Position numbers and translations under genes: made by a program. The notes under the pieces were generated by a model, which was not told the DNA's origin, did no database searches, and saw only the letters and a program-made list of their open reading frames with translations. DNA of 64,000 bases from Pseudomonadota bacterium (GTDB taxonomy: Bacteria > Desulfobacterota > Desulfobulbia > Desulfobulbales > Desulfocapsaceae): contig JAEYNP010000079.1 in NCBI GenBank assembly GCA_023412495.1, positions 1 to 64,000 of the forward strand, in the 5' to 3' direction. Shown piece by piece: positions 26,104-35,570 of the stretch (position 1 is its first letter; the number at the start of each line of letters is the position of its first letter).

Positions 26104-27120
26104 TCAGATGGTTTGCCCTAAGCGCCGGCGGAGCGCCCACCGCAGGAACTGGGCATACACCCGCCAGACCTCGTCGCCGTAGCCGCCGGCCGTAAGGAAG
26201 ACGGCGGGGACCTTGCGCTCCTCCAGCCAGGTGTAGATCAGCCGGTCGCGCGTAAACATCTGCTCCAGGGAGAGCTTGAGCAGGGAGGCCGAGGGCAGCT
26301 CGTCCTTTTCGTAGGGGTCGGCCCCGCAGACGACGACGGCGAGGTCGGCCGGGCCGCCTTCCTCAAGTTGATCAAGACCGTCCGCCAGTCGTTCCAGGTA
26401 ATACTCTTCCTCGCCGCTCTCGACGGGGATATCGATGTCGCTCGGGATAAAAGAAGGATGATCCCTGCCGTCCGCCAGCATCTGCGGGCAGTCGAGGGGC
26501 CAGCCGCTCGCCATATGGATGCTCAGGGTGTGGATGGAATTGTCGCCGGCGGTCAAGGCCGCAGTACCGTCCCCCTTGTGGGCATCGACATCGATGATCC
26601 AGACCCGGTCGACCTTCCCCTCGAACTGCAGCTTGCGGGGAGCGATGACCACATCGTTGATCAGGCAGAAACCATGGCCGAAATCATAGTGGGCATGGTG
26701 CGCGCCGCCGGAAAAGAAGAAGCAGAAGCCGTGCTCCAGGGCCAGGCGCGCGGCCTGGACCGTGCCGGCCGACTTGATCAGGATGCGCCCGAAAAGCTCG
26801 GCCAGCGGCCGGGTGGCCGTTTCAGGGGCGTAGCGGTGGTATCTGCCATCGGCATCAACCAGTTCGAAGGTGGCAATGATCTCCTGTTCGAGGGCCGGCG
26901 AGTACAGGCGTTCCACATACCCGCCGGAATGGACCCGAAGCAGGTCCTCCCGGCCGAGTGTCTCGACGATGCGGTCCCGGTGCCACTTGTTCTGCAGGGC
27001 TTTCAGCTCGGGATCATCGAGAAGCGCCTGGAATGTTCTGGTGGGGCGGCTGTCCCGGATGGGGATCTGGATGCCGAACTCGATAAGGCTTGCCGGGATG
27101 GTGGGATCATAGAGAATCAT
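26104..27120 (-). CDS. Histone deacetylase-family protein (acetoin-utilisation AcuC/HDAC-like)
   Basis: 338 residues from the ATG at 27,120. A longer reading has no better ribosome site. Zinc-amidohydrolase motifs of the arginase/deacetylase fold: GGAHHAHYDFGHGFCLINDV with the paired catalytic His, WIIDVDAHKGDGT with the Asp and His zinc ligands, VVVCGADPYEKDEL with the third Asp ligand, and the closing LTAGGYG. Bacterial relatives deacetylate acetyl-CoA synthetase, polyamines or other small acetyl compounds. It converges on the dioxygenase-hydrolase with a 3-bp gap. Confidence 0.85.
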   Translation of the reverse strand: MILYDPTIPASLIEFGIQIPIRDSRPTRTFQALLDDPELKALQNKWHRDRIVETLGREDLLRVHSGGYVERLYSPALEQEIIATFELVDADGRYHRYAPETATRPLAELFGRILIKSAGTVQAARLALEHGFCFFFSGGAHHAHYDFGHGFCLINDVVIAPRKLQFEGKVDRVWIIDVDAHKGDGTAALTAGDNSIHTLSIHMASGWPLDCPQMLADGRDHPSFIPSDIDIPVESGEEEYYLERLADGLDQLEEGGPADLAVVVCGADPYEKDELPSASLLKLSLEQMFTRDRLIYTWLEERKVPAVFLTAGGYGDEVWRVYAQFLRWALRRRLGQTI

Positions 27121-27201
27121 GGCTGGCAATCCTTGAAGAACATGCTTTTCACACAGGAATTGTGGACACTTTTTCGCATCCACCTCGAACTGCATTGTTT
27201 T

Positions 27202-27221
27202 AACGACCTGCAGAGGTCGTT
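27202..27221. promoter_or_regulatory. 8-bp-arm palindrome upstream of the HDAC-like gene
   Basis: AACGACCT-GCAG-AGGTCGTT, 82 bases upstream of the deacetylase start on its strand. No T run follows, so an operator is more likely than a terminator. Confidence 0.4.
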
Positions 27222-27326
27222 TCGAAATTAAAGTAATGCAAGATTGAACGTAAGGTAAGCATCTGAATACAATGAATCGTTCGCTGTCATCGGGATGATG
27301 CCACTTCTTGTTGATAGCGAGAGCCG

Positions 27327-27356
27327 CCTGATCTCCGTGGGGATCGGGAGATCAGG
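27327..27356 (-). terminator. Stem-loop after the 58-residue gene
   Basis: CCTGATCTCC and GGAGATCAGG, 10-bp perfect arms around a 10-base loop, 12 bases beyond the stop of the small Cys protein gene. No T run, so it is a weak or factor-assisted terminator, or an mRNA 3-prime end stabiliser. Confidence 0.45.
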
Positions 27357-27368
27357 GGATAGCGAAAA

Positions 27369-27545
27369 TTACGGCAGCTTTTGCGGCTTGCAGAGGTTTT
27401 CTTCCTTTGCCGCGCTTCGGCCGCAGTTCCCGCAGTAGTACGATGCGGGATAGATGAGGTTTATATAGGCCTTGGGATCATTGACGTGGAGTTCGTCTTT
27501 GACATGCGCACAGAGAGTTTTGGCTTCTTGTTTTTCTTCACTCAT
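27369..27545 (-). CDS. Small four-Cys protein, zinc-ribbon-like
   Basis: 58 residues from the ATG at 27,545, which has GGAGG five bases upstream. It starts MSEEKQEAKTLCAHVKDELH and has YYCGNCGRSAAKEENLCKP near the end. The CxxC plus outlying Cys at about 12 and 50 can make one zinc or Fe site. I recall similar small proteins in Desulfuromonadales genomes, function unknown. Stand-alone gene ended by the stem-loop at 27,327. Confidence 0.65.
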   Translation of the reverse strand: MSEEKQEAKTLCAHVKDELHVNDPKAYINLIYPASYYCGNCGRSAAKEENLCKPQKLP

Positions 27546-27756
27546 GAGGACCTCCATTTCTTTTATAACGGCTTGCTCCGATAAATAATGCAACTGAGGA
27601 TGAGCCTCTAGCATCTCATCAACCGTTCATATACGTTAGGCATGGGACCTGGTATGTCAACCAAGCGATTGGTTTTGTTGTGATAAGCAAAGTTACTCTC
27701 GCCAGCGAGTCTGCGCAATGAGGGCGGATTCGATCTCAATCACCTCCGGGCACACC

Positions 27757-27973
27757 AATGCGGGCTGCGGCCGCAACCTCAGGGTGGTTCTCACCTCCCA
27801 CCGCAGAGGAGAAGTACCTTCACCAAATTCATAATGAGAATTGATTATTTCTAAGGTACTCATGCGGGCTGACGCCCGCAACCCAAGGGTTATGATCCCC
27901 TCCCACCGCAGAGGGGATAAGTACCTTCACGAAATTCATTCTTAAAAACAAGAAATGAATTTCTAAGGTGCTA
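27757..27973 (-). repeat. R2 REP-like elements, two tandem copies
   Basis: Two successive copies in the opposite orientation to copy A. The first (27,757-27,860) is diverged. The second (27,847-27,973) keeps the GCGGGC/GCCCGC hairpin, AACCCAAGGGTT, CCCCTCCCACCGCAGAGGGG, AAGTACCTTC and the terminal GAATTTCTAAGGTGCT. They occupy most of the gap 27,546-28,071, which has no gene. Confidence 0.8.
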
Positions 27974-28071
27974 ATCAGAAGCCAGGTACGCCGCGAACTG
28001 GTATGGTAGCGGCATCGTGAAACCACCGCCCGGTTCAGGGGCTATTCTCTCTTCCTCTTCTCAATCTTCAG

Positions 28072-29358
28072 ATGAACTTCCTTGACGCTGCACTTCCGTT
28101 TGCAAAGGTACTCGCCGCTTTCATTCTCATGCTCGCCGGCATGCGCTTCAAGATCGGTCTTGCCTCCTCTATCCTGCTCGGCGGGATTTTCCTGGGGCTG
28201 GTCTCCGGCATGGGCCCAGTGGCGATCGGGAAAACCGGGGTCGTCGCCCTCACCCAGGAGAAGTTTCTCCAGCTGATCTCCATCGTCGGCTTGATCATGG
28301 TCCTTTCCGACGCGCTGGAGCGGTCCGGCCAGTCGAAGCGGCTGATGGATTCCCTGTCCGGCTACCTGACCAACCCGCGCCTGCGTCTCATCTTCTTTCC
28401 GGCGCTGATCGGGCTGCTGCCCATGCCGGGCGGGGCGGTCTTCTCGGCCCCGCTGGTGAAGTCAATGGGGGAGGAGCTTTCCATAAGAAGCGAGGACCAG
28501 GCCCTGATCAACTACTGGTTCCGCCATGTCTGGGAAATGGCCTGGCCGCTCTACCCGGGGGTGATCCTGACCGTGGCGCTCGCCGATATCCCGATCGGCA
28601 CCTTCATCTCGAGGACCTGGCCGGGGATATTCGCCATGTTCGCCCTGGGCTGGTTCTTCCTGCTGCGCCGCGCCGTCCCGGACACCGGGATGAGGCTGGC
28701 GGCCGCCGACCCTGGACAGCGCAGGCCGGCCGACATCCTGCGCGAGGGATTGCCGCTCGCCATCGCCATCGTCGGGGCGGTCGCATGCGAGGTGCTGCTG
28801 AGCAAATATGTCCCGCAGGTTTCATTCGAGTGGGGGGTGATAGGCGCCCTCGTCGTGGCGGTGGCGACGATCATGATGCAGAACCGCATGGACAGCCGGC
28901 TTTTCCGGCAGGTGCTCGGCAAGAAGAGCCTCTGGGCCATGCTCATGGTGGTGGCGGCGATCTTCGTCTTCAAGGACATCATGCAGGCGGCGGGGATCGT
29001 CGAGGAGATGGCCGGGACGGCGCGGGGCGGCGTCGCTCTTTTCGCCGCCGCCTTTTTCCTGCCCTTCCTGGTCGGCATGGTGGCGGGTATCAACGTGGCC
29101 TTCGTCGGCTCGACCTTCCCCCTGCTGCTCGGCCTGCTCCACAACCTCGGCATGGACGGCCAGGTCGTCCCCTATCTGGTGGTCGCCACCTTCGCCGGCT
29201 TCACCGGAGTGATGATTTCGCCGATCCACATCTGCTTCGTGCTCACCTGCAACTATTTCGGCGCGGACCTGAACCGGACCTGGCGGCAGCTGGTGGTCCC
29301 CTGCTGCTGCTTTGCGGCGTCCGGAGTGGTCCTTTTTTATCTGCTCTCCGTTCTGTAG
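28072..29358 (+). CDS. DUF401-family integral membrane protein
   Basis: 428 residues, about ten to twelve hydrophobic helices with little soluble sequence, from MNFLDAALPFAKVLAAFILML to a C-terminal FAASGVVLFYLLSVL. The signature FFPALIGLLPMPGGAVFSAPLVKSMG, RHVWEMAWPLYPG and the late GFTGVMISPIHICFVLTCNYF are those of DUF401, a group related to gluconate/ion-transporter-like permeases. Substrate unknown. The ribosome site is poor, and the start at 28,072 is followed by no better ATG. Confidence 0.75.
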   Translation: MNFLDAALPFAKVLAAFILMLAGMRFKIGLASSILLGGIFLGLVSGMGPVAIGKTGVVALTQEKFLQLISIVGLIMVLSDALERSGQSKRLMDSLSGYLTNPRLRLIFFPALIGLLPMPGGAVFSAPLVKSMGEELSIRSEDQALINYWFRHVWEMAWPLYPGVILTVALADIPIGTFISRTWPGIFAMFALGWFFLLRRAVPDTGMRLAAADPGQRRPADILREGLPLAIAIVGAVACEVLLSKYVPQVSFEWGVIGALVVAVATIMMQNRMDSRLFRQVLGKKSLWAMLMVVAAIFVFKDIMQAAGIVEEMAGTARGGVALFAAAFFLPFLVGMVAGINVAFVGSTFPLLLGLLHNLGMDGQVVPYLVVATFAGFTGVMISPIHICFVLTCNYFGADLNRTWRQLVVPCCCFAASGVVLFYLLSVL

Positions 29359-29381
29359 GTAGGTTGCCCCTCCGGGCACCA

Positions 29382-29398
29382 GGTGCATGGAATGCACC
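29382..29398. terminator. Small hairpin between convergent genes
   Basis: GGTGCAT-GGA-ATGCACC, 24 bases past the DUF401 stop. Part of the CACCAGGTGCATGGAA block shared with 23,959. No T run. Confidence 0.35.
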
Positions 29399-29422
29399 CC
29401 GCCATGCGGCTCCCGCCCTGGC

Positions 29423-31528
29423 CTATAGCCTGGCCAGCAGCCGCCGCAGTTCGTCCGGGTCGCCGGTCGGGGCGCTGCAGGTGAAATCATTGCACACATA
29501 GGCAGTCGCCCGGCCATCCAGCCGCTTGAGCGATTGCAGAAAGCTCAGCTTCTCCGCGAGGAAGGCCTGATTTTCGCCCGCGTCCGCCAGGAGCACCGGC
29601 CGGTGCGGGTCGTGGGGGTGTTCGGCGATGATCAGCAGGGCTTCCGTATCGGCGGCCCGGGGGGCTCCGGTTACCACCACATGGGCGTAGTCGTCCCGCC
29701 GCAGCCATGCGGCCAGCAGCAGGGGCAGCGCGGGCGGATAGTGCCTGAGTGTTTCGGCAAAGGATTCCATCACCCGCAGGGCCTGCCGGCGCCAGTCCTC
29801 CCGGCCCCGCAGCCGGGCGAGACGGAGGAGATTGTGGACCGTCACCGAATTGCCGGCCGGCTCCGCCCCGTCGTAGGCCCCCCGCAGCCGGATCTTGACC
29901 GTATCGCAGGCCACGCTGTCGTAGAAGTAGCCGCCGGGATCGTTCCAGAACAGGACGATCTGGGTTTCCGTAAGAAACTCCGCCCATTCCAGCCAGTGAG
30001 GGTCGTGTGTCGCCTGGTGGAGATCGAGCAGGCCGCCGACCAGGTAGCCGTAGTCGTCCAGCTGGCCGACAAGTCCCGCCTCGCCGTCCCGCCAGCGGCG
30101 CATGAGGCTAGCGTTGGTCGGGTCAAAGAGGTTGGCCTCGACGAATTCGGCGGCCCGGACTGCGGTGGAAAGCAGTTCCGGCCTGCCGAGGATTCTGCTC
30201 CCACGGGCAAGCGCCCCGATGAACATGCCGTTCCAGCCGGTGACGATCTTGTCGTCCCGGTGGGGGAGGGTTCGGGTCTCGCGGGCCTGCAGGAGGACCT
30301 GCCTTGCCGCGGCCAGCCGGGTTTCGATCTCCGTCGGTGGGGTGTCGAAGCGTTTGGCCGCCTCTTCGTTGGATCTTGCCCGGTGCAGAATGTTTCGGCC
30401 GGTGAATTCGCCGTGGGGATCATATTCGACGTTGCCGTCTTTCTCGACGCCGTAGATGAAGCAGAAGAGCTCGGTCACAGCCGGGTCCAGCCGAGCGCGG
30501 ATCTCCTCTTCCGTCCAGAGATAGAAGGCGCCCTCGCCATGTTCCGCAGGCGCGTAGGGATTGACGCTGTCGGCGTCTTCCGCGGAATAGAAGCCGCCTT
30601 CCGGATGCTGCATGTCGCGCAGCACATAGGCGAAGATCTCCTCGGCCACCCGGGCGAACTGCCGGTCGCCGCTCTGCAGGAAGGCGTCGAGATAGACCCC
30701 GGCGAGCTGGCCCTGATCGTAGAGCATCTTCTCGAAATGGGGCACGAACCACCGGCCGTCTACTGAATACCGGTGGAAACCGCCGCCGAGCTGGTCGTAC
30801 ATGCCGCCGTCCGCCATCTTCTTCAAGGTGTGCAGGGCCATGGTCTTCGCCTCCTCCTTGCCGGTCTGTCGATACCACTCGAAGAGGAATGACAAGACGG
30901 CGGGGCGGGGGAACTTCGGTGCCTTGCCGAAACCGCCGTACTCGGGGTCGTAGCTTTTGGCGAGGAGATCATGGCAGCGCTCGGGGGCATCGGCCGGGAT
31001 GGCGGCCGCCTCGGGCTTTTCTTCCCTCGCCAGGTGGGCGACCACCTGCACCGCGGCCCGCTCGATCTCCATCCGCCGCTCTTGCCAGGCTTCATGCAGG
31101 GCCGTCAGCAAATCTGAAAAGCCCGGGCGCTGATGGGCCGATCGGGGCGGAAAGTAGGTGCCGGCATAGAAGGGGCTGCCGTCGGGGGTGAGGAAGACCG
31201 ACATGGGCCAGCCGCCGGCCCCGGACATCGCCTGAGTGGCCGCCATGTACATCTGGTCGATATCCGGCCGTTCCTCCCGGTCGACTTTGATGCTCACGAA
31301 CCACTTGTTCAGCAGCTCGGCGATCGCGGGGTCTTCGAAGGACTCGTGGGCCATGACATGGCACCAGTGGCAGGTGGAGTAGCCGATCGACAGGAATATC
31401 GGTTTATCCTCCTGCCTCGCCCGGTCGAATGCCTCGTCGCCCCAGGGATACCAGTCCACGGGGTTTTTGGCGTGCTGCAGCAGGTAGGGACTCTTTTCGT
31501 TGATCAGACGGTTGCTTTTCTCTGCCAT
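29423..31528 (-). CDS. Thioredoxin-domain protein of the YyaL/SPATA20 (DUF255) family
   Basis: 701 residues from the ATG at 31,528 (GAGGAGG ribosome site; the longer reading has none). It starts [24 protein letters not shown], the family hallmark, with the thioredoxin-like [11 protein letters not shown] (Cys53, Cys56) and [18 protein letters not shown]. The remaining 450 residues form an alpha/alpha-barrel like N-acylglucosamine epimerases ([25 protein letters not shown]). Full family length. Function in bacteria is unsettled. Cytoplasmic. Confidence 0.9.
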   Translation of the reverse strand: MAEKSNRLINEKSPYLLQHAKNPVDWYPWGDEAFDRARQEDKPIFLSIGYSTCHWCHVMAHESFEDPAIAELLNKWFVSIKVDREERPDIDQMYMAATQAMSGAGGWPMSVFLTPDGSPFYAGTYFPPRSAHQRPGFSDLLTALHEAWQERRMEIERAAVQVVAHLAREEKPEAAAIPADAPERCHDLLAKSYDPEYGGFGKAPKFPRPAVLSFLFEWYRQTGKEEAKTMALHTLKKMADGGMYDQLGGGFHRYSVDGRWFVPHFEKMLYDQGQLAGVYLDAFLQSGDRQFARVAEEIFAYVLRDMQHPEGGFYSAEDADSVNPYAPAEHGEGAFYLWTEEEIRARLDPAVTELFCFIYGVEKDGNVEYDPHGEFTGRNILHRARSNEEAAKRFDTPPTEIETRLAAARQVLLQARETRTLPHRDDKIVTGWNGMFIGALARGSRILGRPELLSTAVRAAEFVEANLFDPTNASLMRRWRDGEAGLVGQLDDYGYLVGGLLDLHQATHDPHWLEWAEFLTETQIVLFWNDPGGYFYDSVACDTVKIRLRGAYDGAEPAGNSVTVHNLLRLARLRGREDWRRQALRVMESFAETLRHYPPALPLLLAAWLRRDDYAHVVVTGAPRAADTEALLIIAEHPHDPHRPVLLADAGENQAFLAEKLSFLQSLKRLDGRATAYVCNDFTCSAPTGDPDELRRLLARL

Positions 31529-31777
31529 GGCGGGCCTCCTCGGGATGTTGCTGTTTTCAGGTCGCCCATCGGCCGGACGGGAAGGGGGTGCGCGAGCCGA
31601 GAATCGGTCCGTGTCGCCGACGTATACAAGACTATAAGCCGGAATCACCGGAGGGACAGTCCGAGACCGCATAAATTGGGAATCTTGAACGAGAAGGCTG
31701 GGGAAAAGACCCCGTACATGGATGTTCGGGTGCGCACAGGAGGTAATTGTTGGATAGGCGAAGCGACGGCGGCAGGG

Positions 31778-32154
31778 TCAGGTTTTCGTCCGTCGGCCGA
31801 ACTCGATCCCCAGCTTCGCCATGCGGTGCCTGAGCGTGTTGGGGTGGATGCCGAGAAGATCGTCGTGCCCCGATGGGCCCGCTCGGAGCGGCCCTTCTTC
31901 TGGCTGACCGCGCCTGTGAACGCCCCTTTCTCGTGGCCGAAGAGCTCGCTGTCGATGAGGTTCTCCGGAATCGCCCCGCAGTTGACCTTGATGAAAGACT
32001 CGCCGCTGCGCGGCGACAGCCGGTGGATTGCGTTCGCCACCACCTCTTTGCCGGTGCCGGCCTCCCCCATCAGCAGCACGGTGTTCTTCAGGTGGGCGAG
32101 CGGATTTGCGCTGGAAATCGTCCACCAGAGCAGGAGTGCCGCTTCCTCTAGGTC
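31778..32154 (-). pseudogene. Relic of a sigma-54-dependent activator with a large internal deletion
   Basis: One frame keeps the Walker A loop ([20 protein letters not shown]), [20 protein letters not shown] and the sigma-54 contact loop GAFTGA, and stops resembling the family just where the GGT-x-FLDEI Walker B strand should come. A shifted frame then gives [20 protein letters not shown], the recognition part of the Fis-type helix-turn-helix. About 120-150 residues between them are missing and the frame is broken, so no working activator can be made. The N-terminal sensor is also gone. Confidence 0.8.
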
Positions 32155-32393
32155 CTGCCTGACTCTGTGGGGACCATATAACCCCTGCCACCAGCGGTTA
32201 TTCCCGTCAATCTCCGGGCAAAAGGCGCTCTTCCCGGCTGAGCGGGTTTTCACTGCCGCGGAAAGGACACAAGAATATATGATTGGCTGACTGGCTTGCC
32301 TTTCTCCATGGTGGCCCCTGTCTTAAAGTTTGAGCAATGGGAGGCTCCAGAACGGAAGCCTTCGACAGCTCACATACGTAAAGGAGGAGCACC

Positions 32394-33038
32394 ATGGCAA
32401 CAGCATCACAAATTCACAGCCTGCTCAACCCCACCAATTGCACGGTGGTCCTGATCGATTATCAACCGCAGATGTTCTTCGGCATCCAGTCCATCGACCG
32501 CGGGATGCTGATCAGCAACGTGGTCGGCCTGGCCAAGGCGGCCAAGGCGTTCAAGGTTCCGGTGATCCTCACATCCGTTGCCGCCGAGACCTTCAGCGGG
32601 GTGTTCCTGCCCGAGGTTCAGGAGGAATTCCCGGACATGAAGCCGATCGACCGGACCACCATGAACACTTGGGAGGACCAGAAGGTTGTCGAGGCGGTGG
32701 AGAAGACCGGCCGGAAGAAGCTGGTGATAGGCGGCCTCTGGACGGAAGTTTGCATCGTGCTGCCGGCGATCCAGGCCCTGGAGGCGGGATACGAGGTCTA
32801 TGTCGTGGCCGATGCCTGCGGCGGGGTCAGCTCGATGGCCCATGACATGGGTATGCTGCGGATGGTCCAGGCGGGGGCGGTGCCCATGACCTGGCTGCAG
32901 TTCCTGCTCGAGCTGCAGCGTGACTGGGCCCGCAGCGAAACCTACGAGTCGACCTTGAAGATCGTCGGCGAGCACGGCGGCGCCTACGGACAGGGCGTTC
33001 TCTACGCGAAAACCATGCTCGGCCACAGCGGCGGCTGA
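32394..33038 (+). CDS. Isochorismatase-like cysteine hydrolase
   Basis: 214 residues with an AAGGAGGAG ribosome site. VVLIDYQPQMFFGI carries the catalytic Asp22, and VIGGLWTEVCIVLPA the nucleophile Cys120. It is a paralogue of the 22.5-kb enzyme but lacks RPGNINAWDN (here RTTMNTWEDQ), so the substrate may differ. The gene heads a possible unit with the ABM monooxygenase and amidohydrolase genes, although a long hairpin separates it from them. Confidence 0.85.
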   Translation: MATASQIHSLLNPTNCTVVLIDYQPQMFFGIQSIDRGMLISNVVGLAKAAKAFKVPVILTSVAAETFSGVFLPEVQEEFPDMKPIDRTTMNTWEDQKVVEAVEKTGRKKLVIGGLWTEVCIVLPAIQALEAGYEVYVVADACGGVSSMAHDMGMLRMVQAGAVPMTWLQFLLELQRDWARSETYESTLKIVGEHGGAYGQGVLYAKTMLGHSGG

Positions 33039-33049
33039 CGACTTTTCTT

Positions 33050-33120
33050 GAGTCATGAGTACTGAGTGCTGAGTACTGAGGATTTTCGCCTCAGTACTCA
33101 TAGCTCAGTACTCATAACTC
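33050..33120. repeat. Long hairpin of CTCAGTA-type repeats
   Basis: Arms of about 30 bases: GAGTCATGAGTACTGAG...ACTGAGG pairs with CCTCAGTACTCA...CATAACTC around ATTTTCG. The unit resembles the CCTCAGT array near terC. It lies 12 bases after the isochorismatase stop and could act as a terminator or mRNA stabiliser. Confidence 0.7.
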
Positions 33121-33155
33121 AAGGAGACAGGACCTGTCGCAAGGGGAGGGCGACC

Positions 33156-33734
33156 ATGAATACACATCAAACAGCGGCCGGTGCTGAGCCGGTATCCATC
33201 CTGACCCTGCGCGAAGTGAAGCCCGGGGCGGAGGCGGGATTCGAGGCGGCATTGCACGATTTCATCTCCCTCTCCCTTACGGCTCCGGGCCAGTTGGGGG
33301 TCAGCGTCATCCGCCCGGTCGAAGGGAGCGGCTCGCGGGAATATGGCATCCTGCGGCGCTTTACCGACCCGGGGAGCCGCGACCGTTTTTACGATTCATC
33401 CATCTTCAGGGAGTGGGAGCTGACCGTTGCCGCGCTCACCGAAGGAGAGCCGAAGCGGCAGGAGCTGACCGGCCTGGAAACCTGGTTCGTTCTGCCGGGG
33501 CAGCGGGCGATCATTCCGCCGCCGGCCTGGAAGATGGCCATCGTCACCCTCCTCGGGGTGTGGCCGGTCAGCATGTTGGTCCCCTGGCTGCTGAAACCCC
33601 TCGTCGCTGGCTTTCCCCCGCCGTTGCAGGCGCTTGGCATTGCCGCGGGTATCGTCATCCTGCTTACCTGGGTGGTTATGCCGGTGTCGGTCAGGATGCT
33701 CAGACCCTGGCTGTACCCTTCAGCCAAGGAGTAA
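33156..33734 (+). CDS. Antibiotic-biosynthesis-monooxygenase-domain membrane protein
   Basis: 192 residues from the ATG at 33,156 (GGGGAGGG ribosome site). Residues 12-105 are an ABM ferredoxin-like domain (VSILTLREVKPGAEAGFEAALHD..., GVSVIRPVEGSGSREYGILRRFTD). Residues 120-185 hold two hydrophobic helices (MAIVTLLGVWPVSMLVPWLL; ALGIAAGIVILLTWVVMPVSV). This ABM-plus-two-helix arrangement is known as a conserved membrane protein type, reaction unknown. Its stop codon is inside a 16-bp tandem duplication shared with the next gene's leader. Confidence 0.78.
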   Translation: MNTHQTAAGAEPVSILTLREVKPGAEAGFEAALHDFISLSLTAPGQLGVSVIRPVEGSGSREYGILRRFTDPGSRDRFYDSSIFREWELTVAALTEGEPKRQELTGLETWFVLPGQRAIIPPPAWKMAIVTLLGVWPVSMLVPWLLKPLVAGFPPPLQALGIAAGIVILLTWVVMPVSVRMLRPWLYPSAKE

Positions 33735-33750
33735 TTCAGCCAAGGAGTAA
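33719..33750 (+). repeat. 16-bp perfect tandem duplication over the ABM stop codon
   Basis: TTCAGCCAAGGAGTAA occurs twice in a row. Each copy carries an AAGGAG and a TAA. The first TAA ends the ABM gene. The second copy only adds leader sequence before the amidohydrolase. Confidence 0.9.
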
Positions 33751-33761
33751 AGGAGGCAAAT

Positions 33762-35570
33762 ATGAATGCACCCGAACTTATTTTCCATAATGGCGCCGTC
33801 ACGACCCTCGATCGGAGCCGTCCGCAGTGTTCTGCGGTGGCTGTCGCCGGAGGGCGGATTGCCGCCGTGGGCGGGGAGGAGCTTCTCCGGACGGCGGATG
33901 ACCGCACGCAGCGGATCGACCTGAAGGGGCGGCGTGTAGTCCCCGGCCTCAACGATTCCCATATTCACGTGATCCGGGGAGGGCTCAACTACAATATGGA
34001 ACTGCGCTGGGACGGCGTGCCGTCGCTCGCCGATGCCCTCGCCATGCTGCGGGAACAGGCCCGCCGCACGCCGCCGCCCCAGTGGGTGCGGGTCATCGGC
34101 GGGTGGACGGAGTTCCAGTTCGCCGAACGGAGGCTGCCGACGCTGGATGAGATCAACCAGGTCGCCCCCGAAACTCCCGTCTTCGTCCTGCACCTCTACG
34201 ACCGGGCGATCGTCAACCAGGCGGCGCTGCGGGCCATGGGGTATGTCCGGGAGACACCGGATCCGCCCGGCGGGAAGATCCAGCGCGACCACGCGGGCAA
34301 CCCGACAGGACTCCTCATCGCCAAGCCCAACGCCATGATCCTCTATGCCAGCCTGGCCCTGGGGCCGAAGCTTGCCCATGCGGACCAGCTGAATTCCACC
34401 CGCCAGTTCATGCGCGAGCTGAACCGGCTGGGGCTTACCAGCGTGATCGACGCCGGGGGCGGCTTTCAGAACTACCCGGACGATTACCGGGTGATCGGGG
34501 AGCTGGCGGAGAAAGGTGACCTCACCCTGCGCATCGCCTACAACCTCTTCACCCAGCATCCGCAGGGCGAATTCGAGGACTTCGCCAGATGGGTCAAGAT
34601 GACCTCGCCGGGGCAGGGCAGCGATTTCTACCGGATGAACGGCGCCGGCGAGATGCTGGTTTTCTCCGCCGCCGACTTCGAGGACTTCCTGGAGCCCCGG
34701 CCGGACCTTTCCCCGGTCATGGAGGAAGAGCTCTCCCGGGTCATTCGCCTGCTGGTGGAGCATCGCTGGCCGTTCCGCCTCCACGCCACTTACGACGAGT
34801 CGATCTCGCGGTTCCTCGATGTCTTCGAGTCGGTCAACCGTGAGGTCCCCTTCGCCGGCCTGCGCTGGTTCTTCGACCACGCCGAGACCATCATGCCACG
34901 TAACCTCGAGCGGGTCAAAGCCCTGGGCGGCGGCATCGCCATCCAGGACCGGATGGCCTTTCAGGGCGAATACTTCCAGCGGCATTACGGCAGCGGGGCT
35001 GCCGAGCATACGCCGCCCATCCGGCAGATGCTGAGCATGGGGATTCCGGTCGGCGCCGGCACCGATGCCACCCGGGTGGCCAGCTACAACCCCTGGGTCG
35101 CGCTCTACTGGCTGGTGAGCGGCAGAACCGTGGGCGGTTCGCTGCTTTATCAGGAGGCCAACCGGCTCGGGCGGGAGGAGGCGCTCCGCCTCTATACGCA
35201 AGGGAGCAGCTGGTTTTCGGACGAGGAGGGGCAGAAGGGCGCGCTTGCGCCGGGGCAGTTTGCCGATTTGGCCGTGCTCTCCGCCGACTACTTCACGATC
35301 CCGGAAGAGGAAATCAAGGGCATCGAGTCGGTGCTGACTGTCGTGGGCGGGAAGGTGGTCTATGGCGCCGGCGATTACGGCAACCTGGCCCCGCCGCCTT
35401 TGCCGGTGAGCCCCGACTGGTCGCCGGTCACTGCCTACGGCGGCTATCGCCATGTCATGTATGCCCGGACCGCCGTCCGCCGTCATGGAGGACACCTGCA
35501 TGGCCCGGGACGGGTCTGCGACGCTTCGAGGAGGTTGTGGGGTCTCGGGTGTGACTGCTTTGCCTTTTGA
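33762..35570 (+). CDS. Amidohydrolase, YtcJ-like (Amidohydro_3)
   Basis: 602 residues, AAAGGAGG ribosome site six bases before the ATG. Metal-dependent hydrolase barrel: VVPGLNDSHIHV with His67 and His69, WVRVIGGWTEFQFAERRLPTLDEI, the later RLHATYDESISRF, FFDHAETI and the Asp in VGAGTDATRVASYNPW. The GGSLLYQEANRLGREEALRLYTQG block and the C-terminal GLGCDCFAF are typical of this clade. Substrate unknown. Probably co-transcribed with the ABM gene 27 bp upstream. Confidence 0.85.
   Translation: MNAPELIFHNGAVTTLDRSRPQCSAVAVAGGRIAAVGGEELLRTADDRTQRIDLKGRRVVPGLNDSHIHVIRGGLNYNMELRWDGVPSLADALAMLREQARRTPPPQWVRVIGGWTEFQFAERRLPTLDEINQVAPETPVFVLHLYDRAIVNQAALRAMGYVRETPDPPGGKIQRDHAGNPTGLLIAKPNAMILYASLALGPKLAHADQLNSTRQFMRELNRLGLTSVIDAGGGFQNYPDDYRVIGELAEKGDLTLRIAYNLFTQHPQGEFEDFARWVKMTSPGQGSDFYRMNGAGEMLVFSAADFEDFLEPRPDLSPVMEEELSRVIRLLVEHRWPFRLHATYDESISRFLDVFESVNREVPFAGLRWFFDHAETIMPRNLERVKALGGGIAIQDRMAFQGEYFQRHYGSGAAEHTPPIRQMLSMGIPVGAGTDATRVASYNPWVALYWLVSGRTVGGSLLYQEANRLGREEALRLYTQGSSWFSDEEGQKGALAPGQFADLAVLSADYFTIPEEEIKGIESVLTVVGGKVVYGAGDYGNLAPPPLPVSPDWSPVTAYGGYRHVMYARTAVRRHGGHLHGPGRVCDASRRLWGLGCDCFAF

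Noticed and set aside
27546..28071. Structural RNA gene suggested by several hairpins
   Set aside because: The hairpins are explained by two R2 copies that recur elsewhere.
33720..35501. 593-residue open frame on the minus strand
   Set aside because: Antisense to the amidohydrolase, which has complete metal-site motifs.
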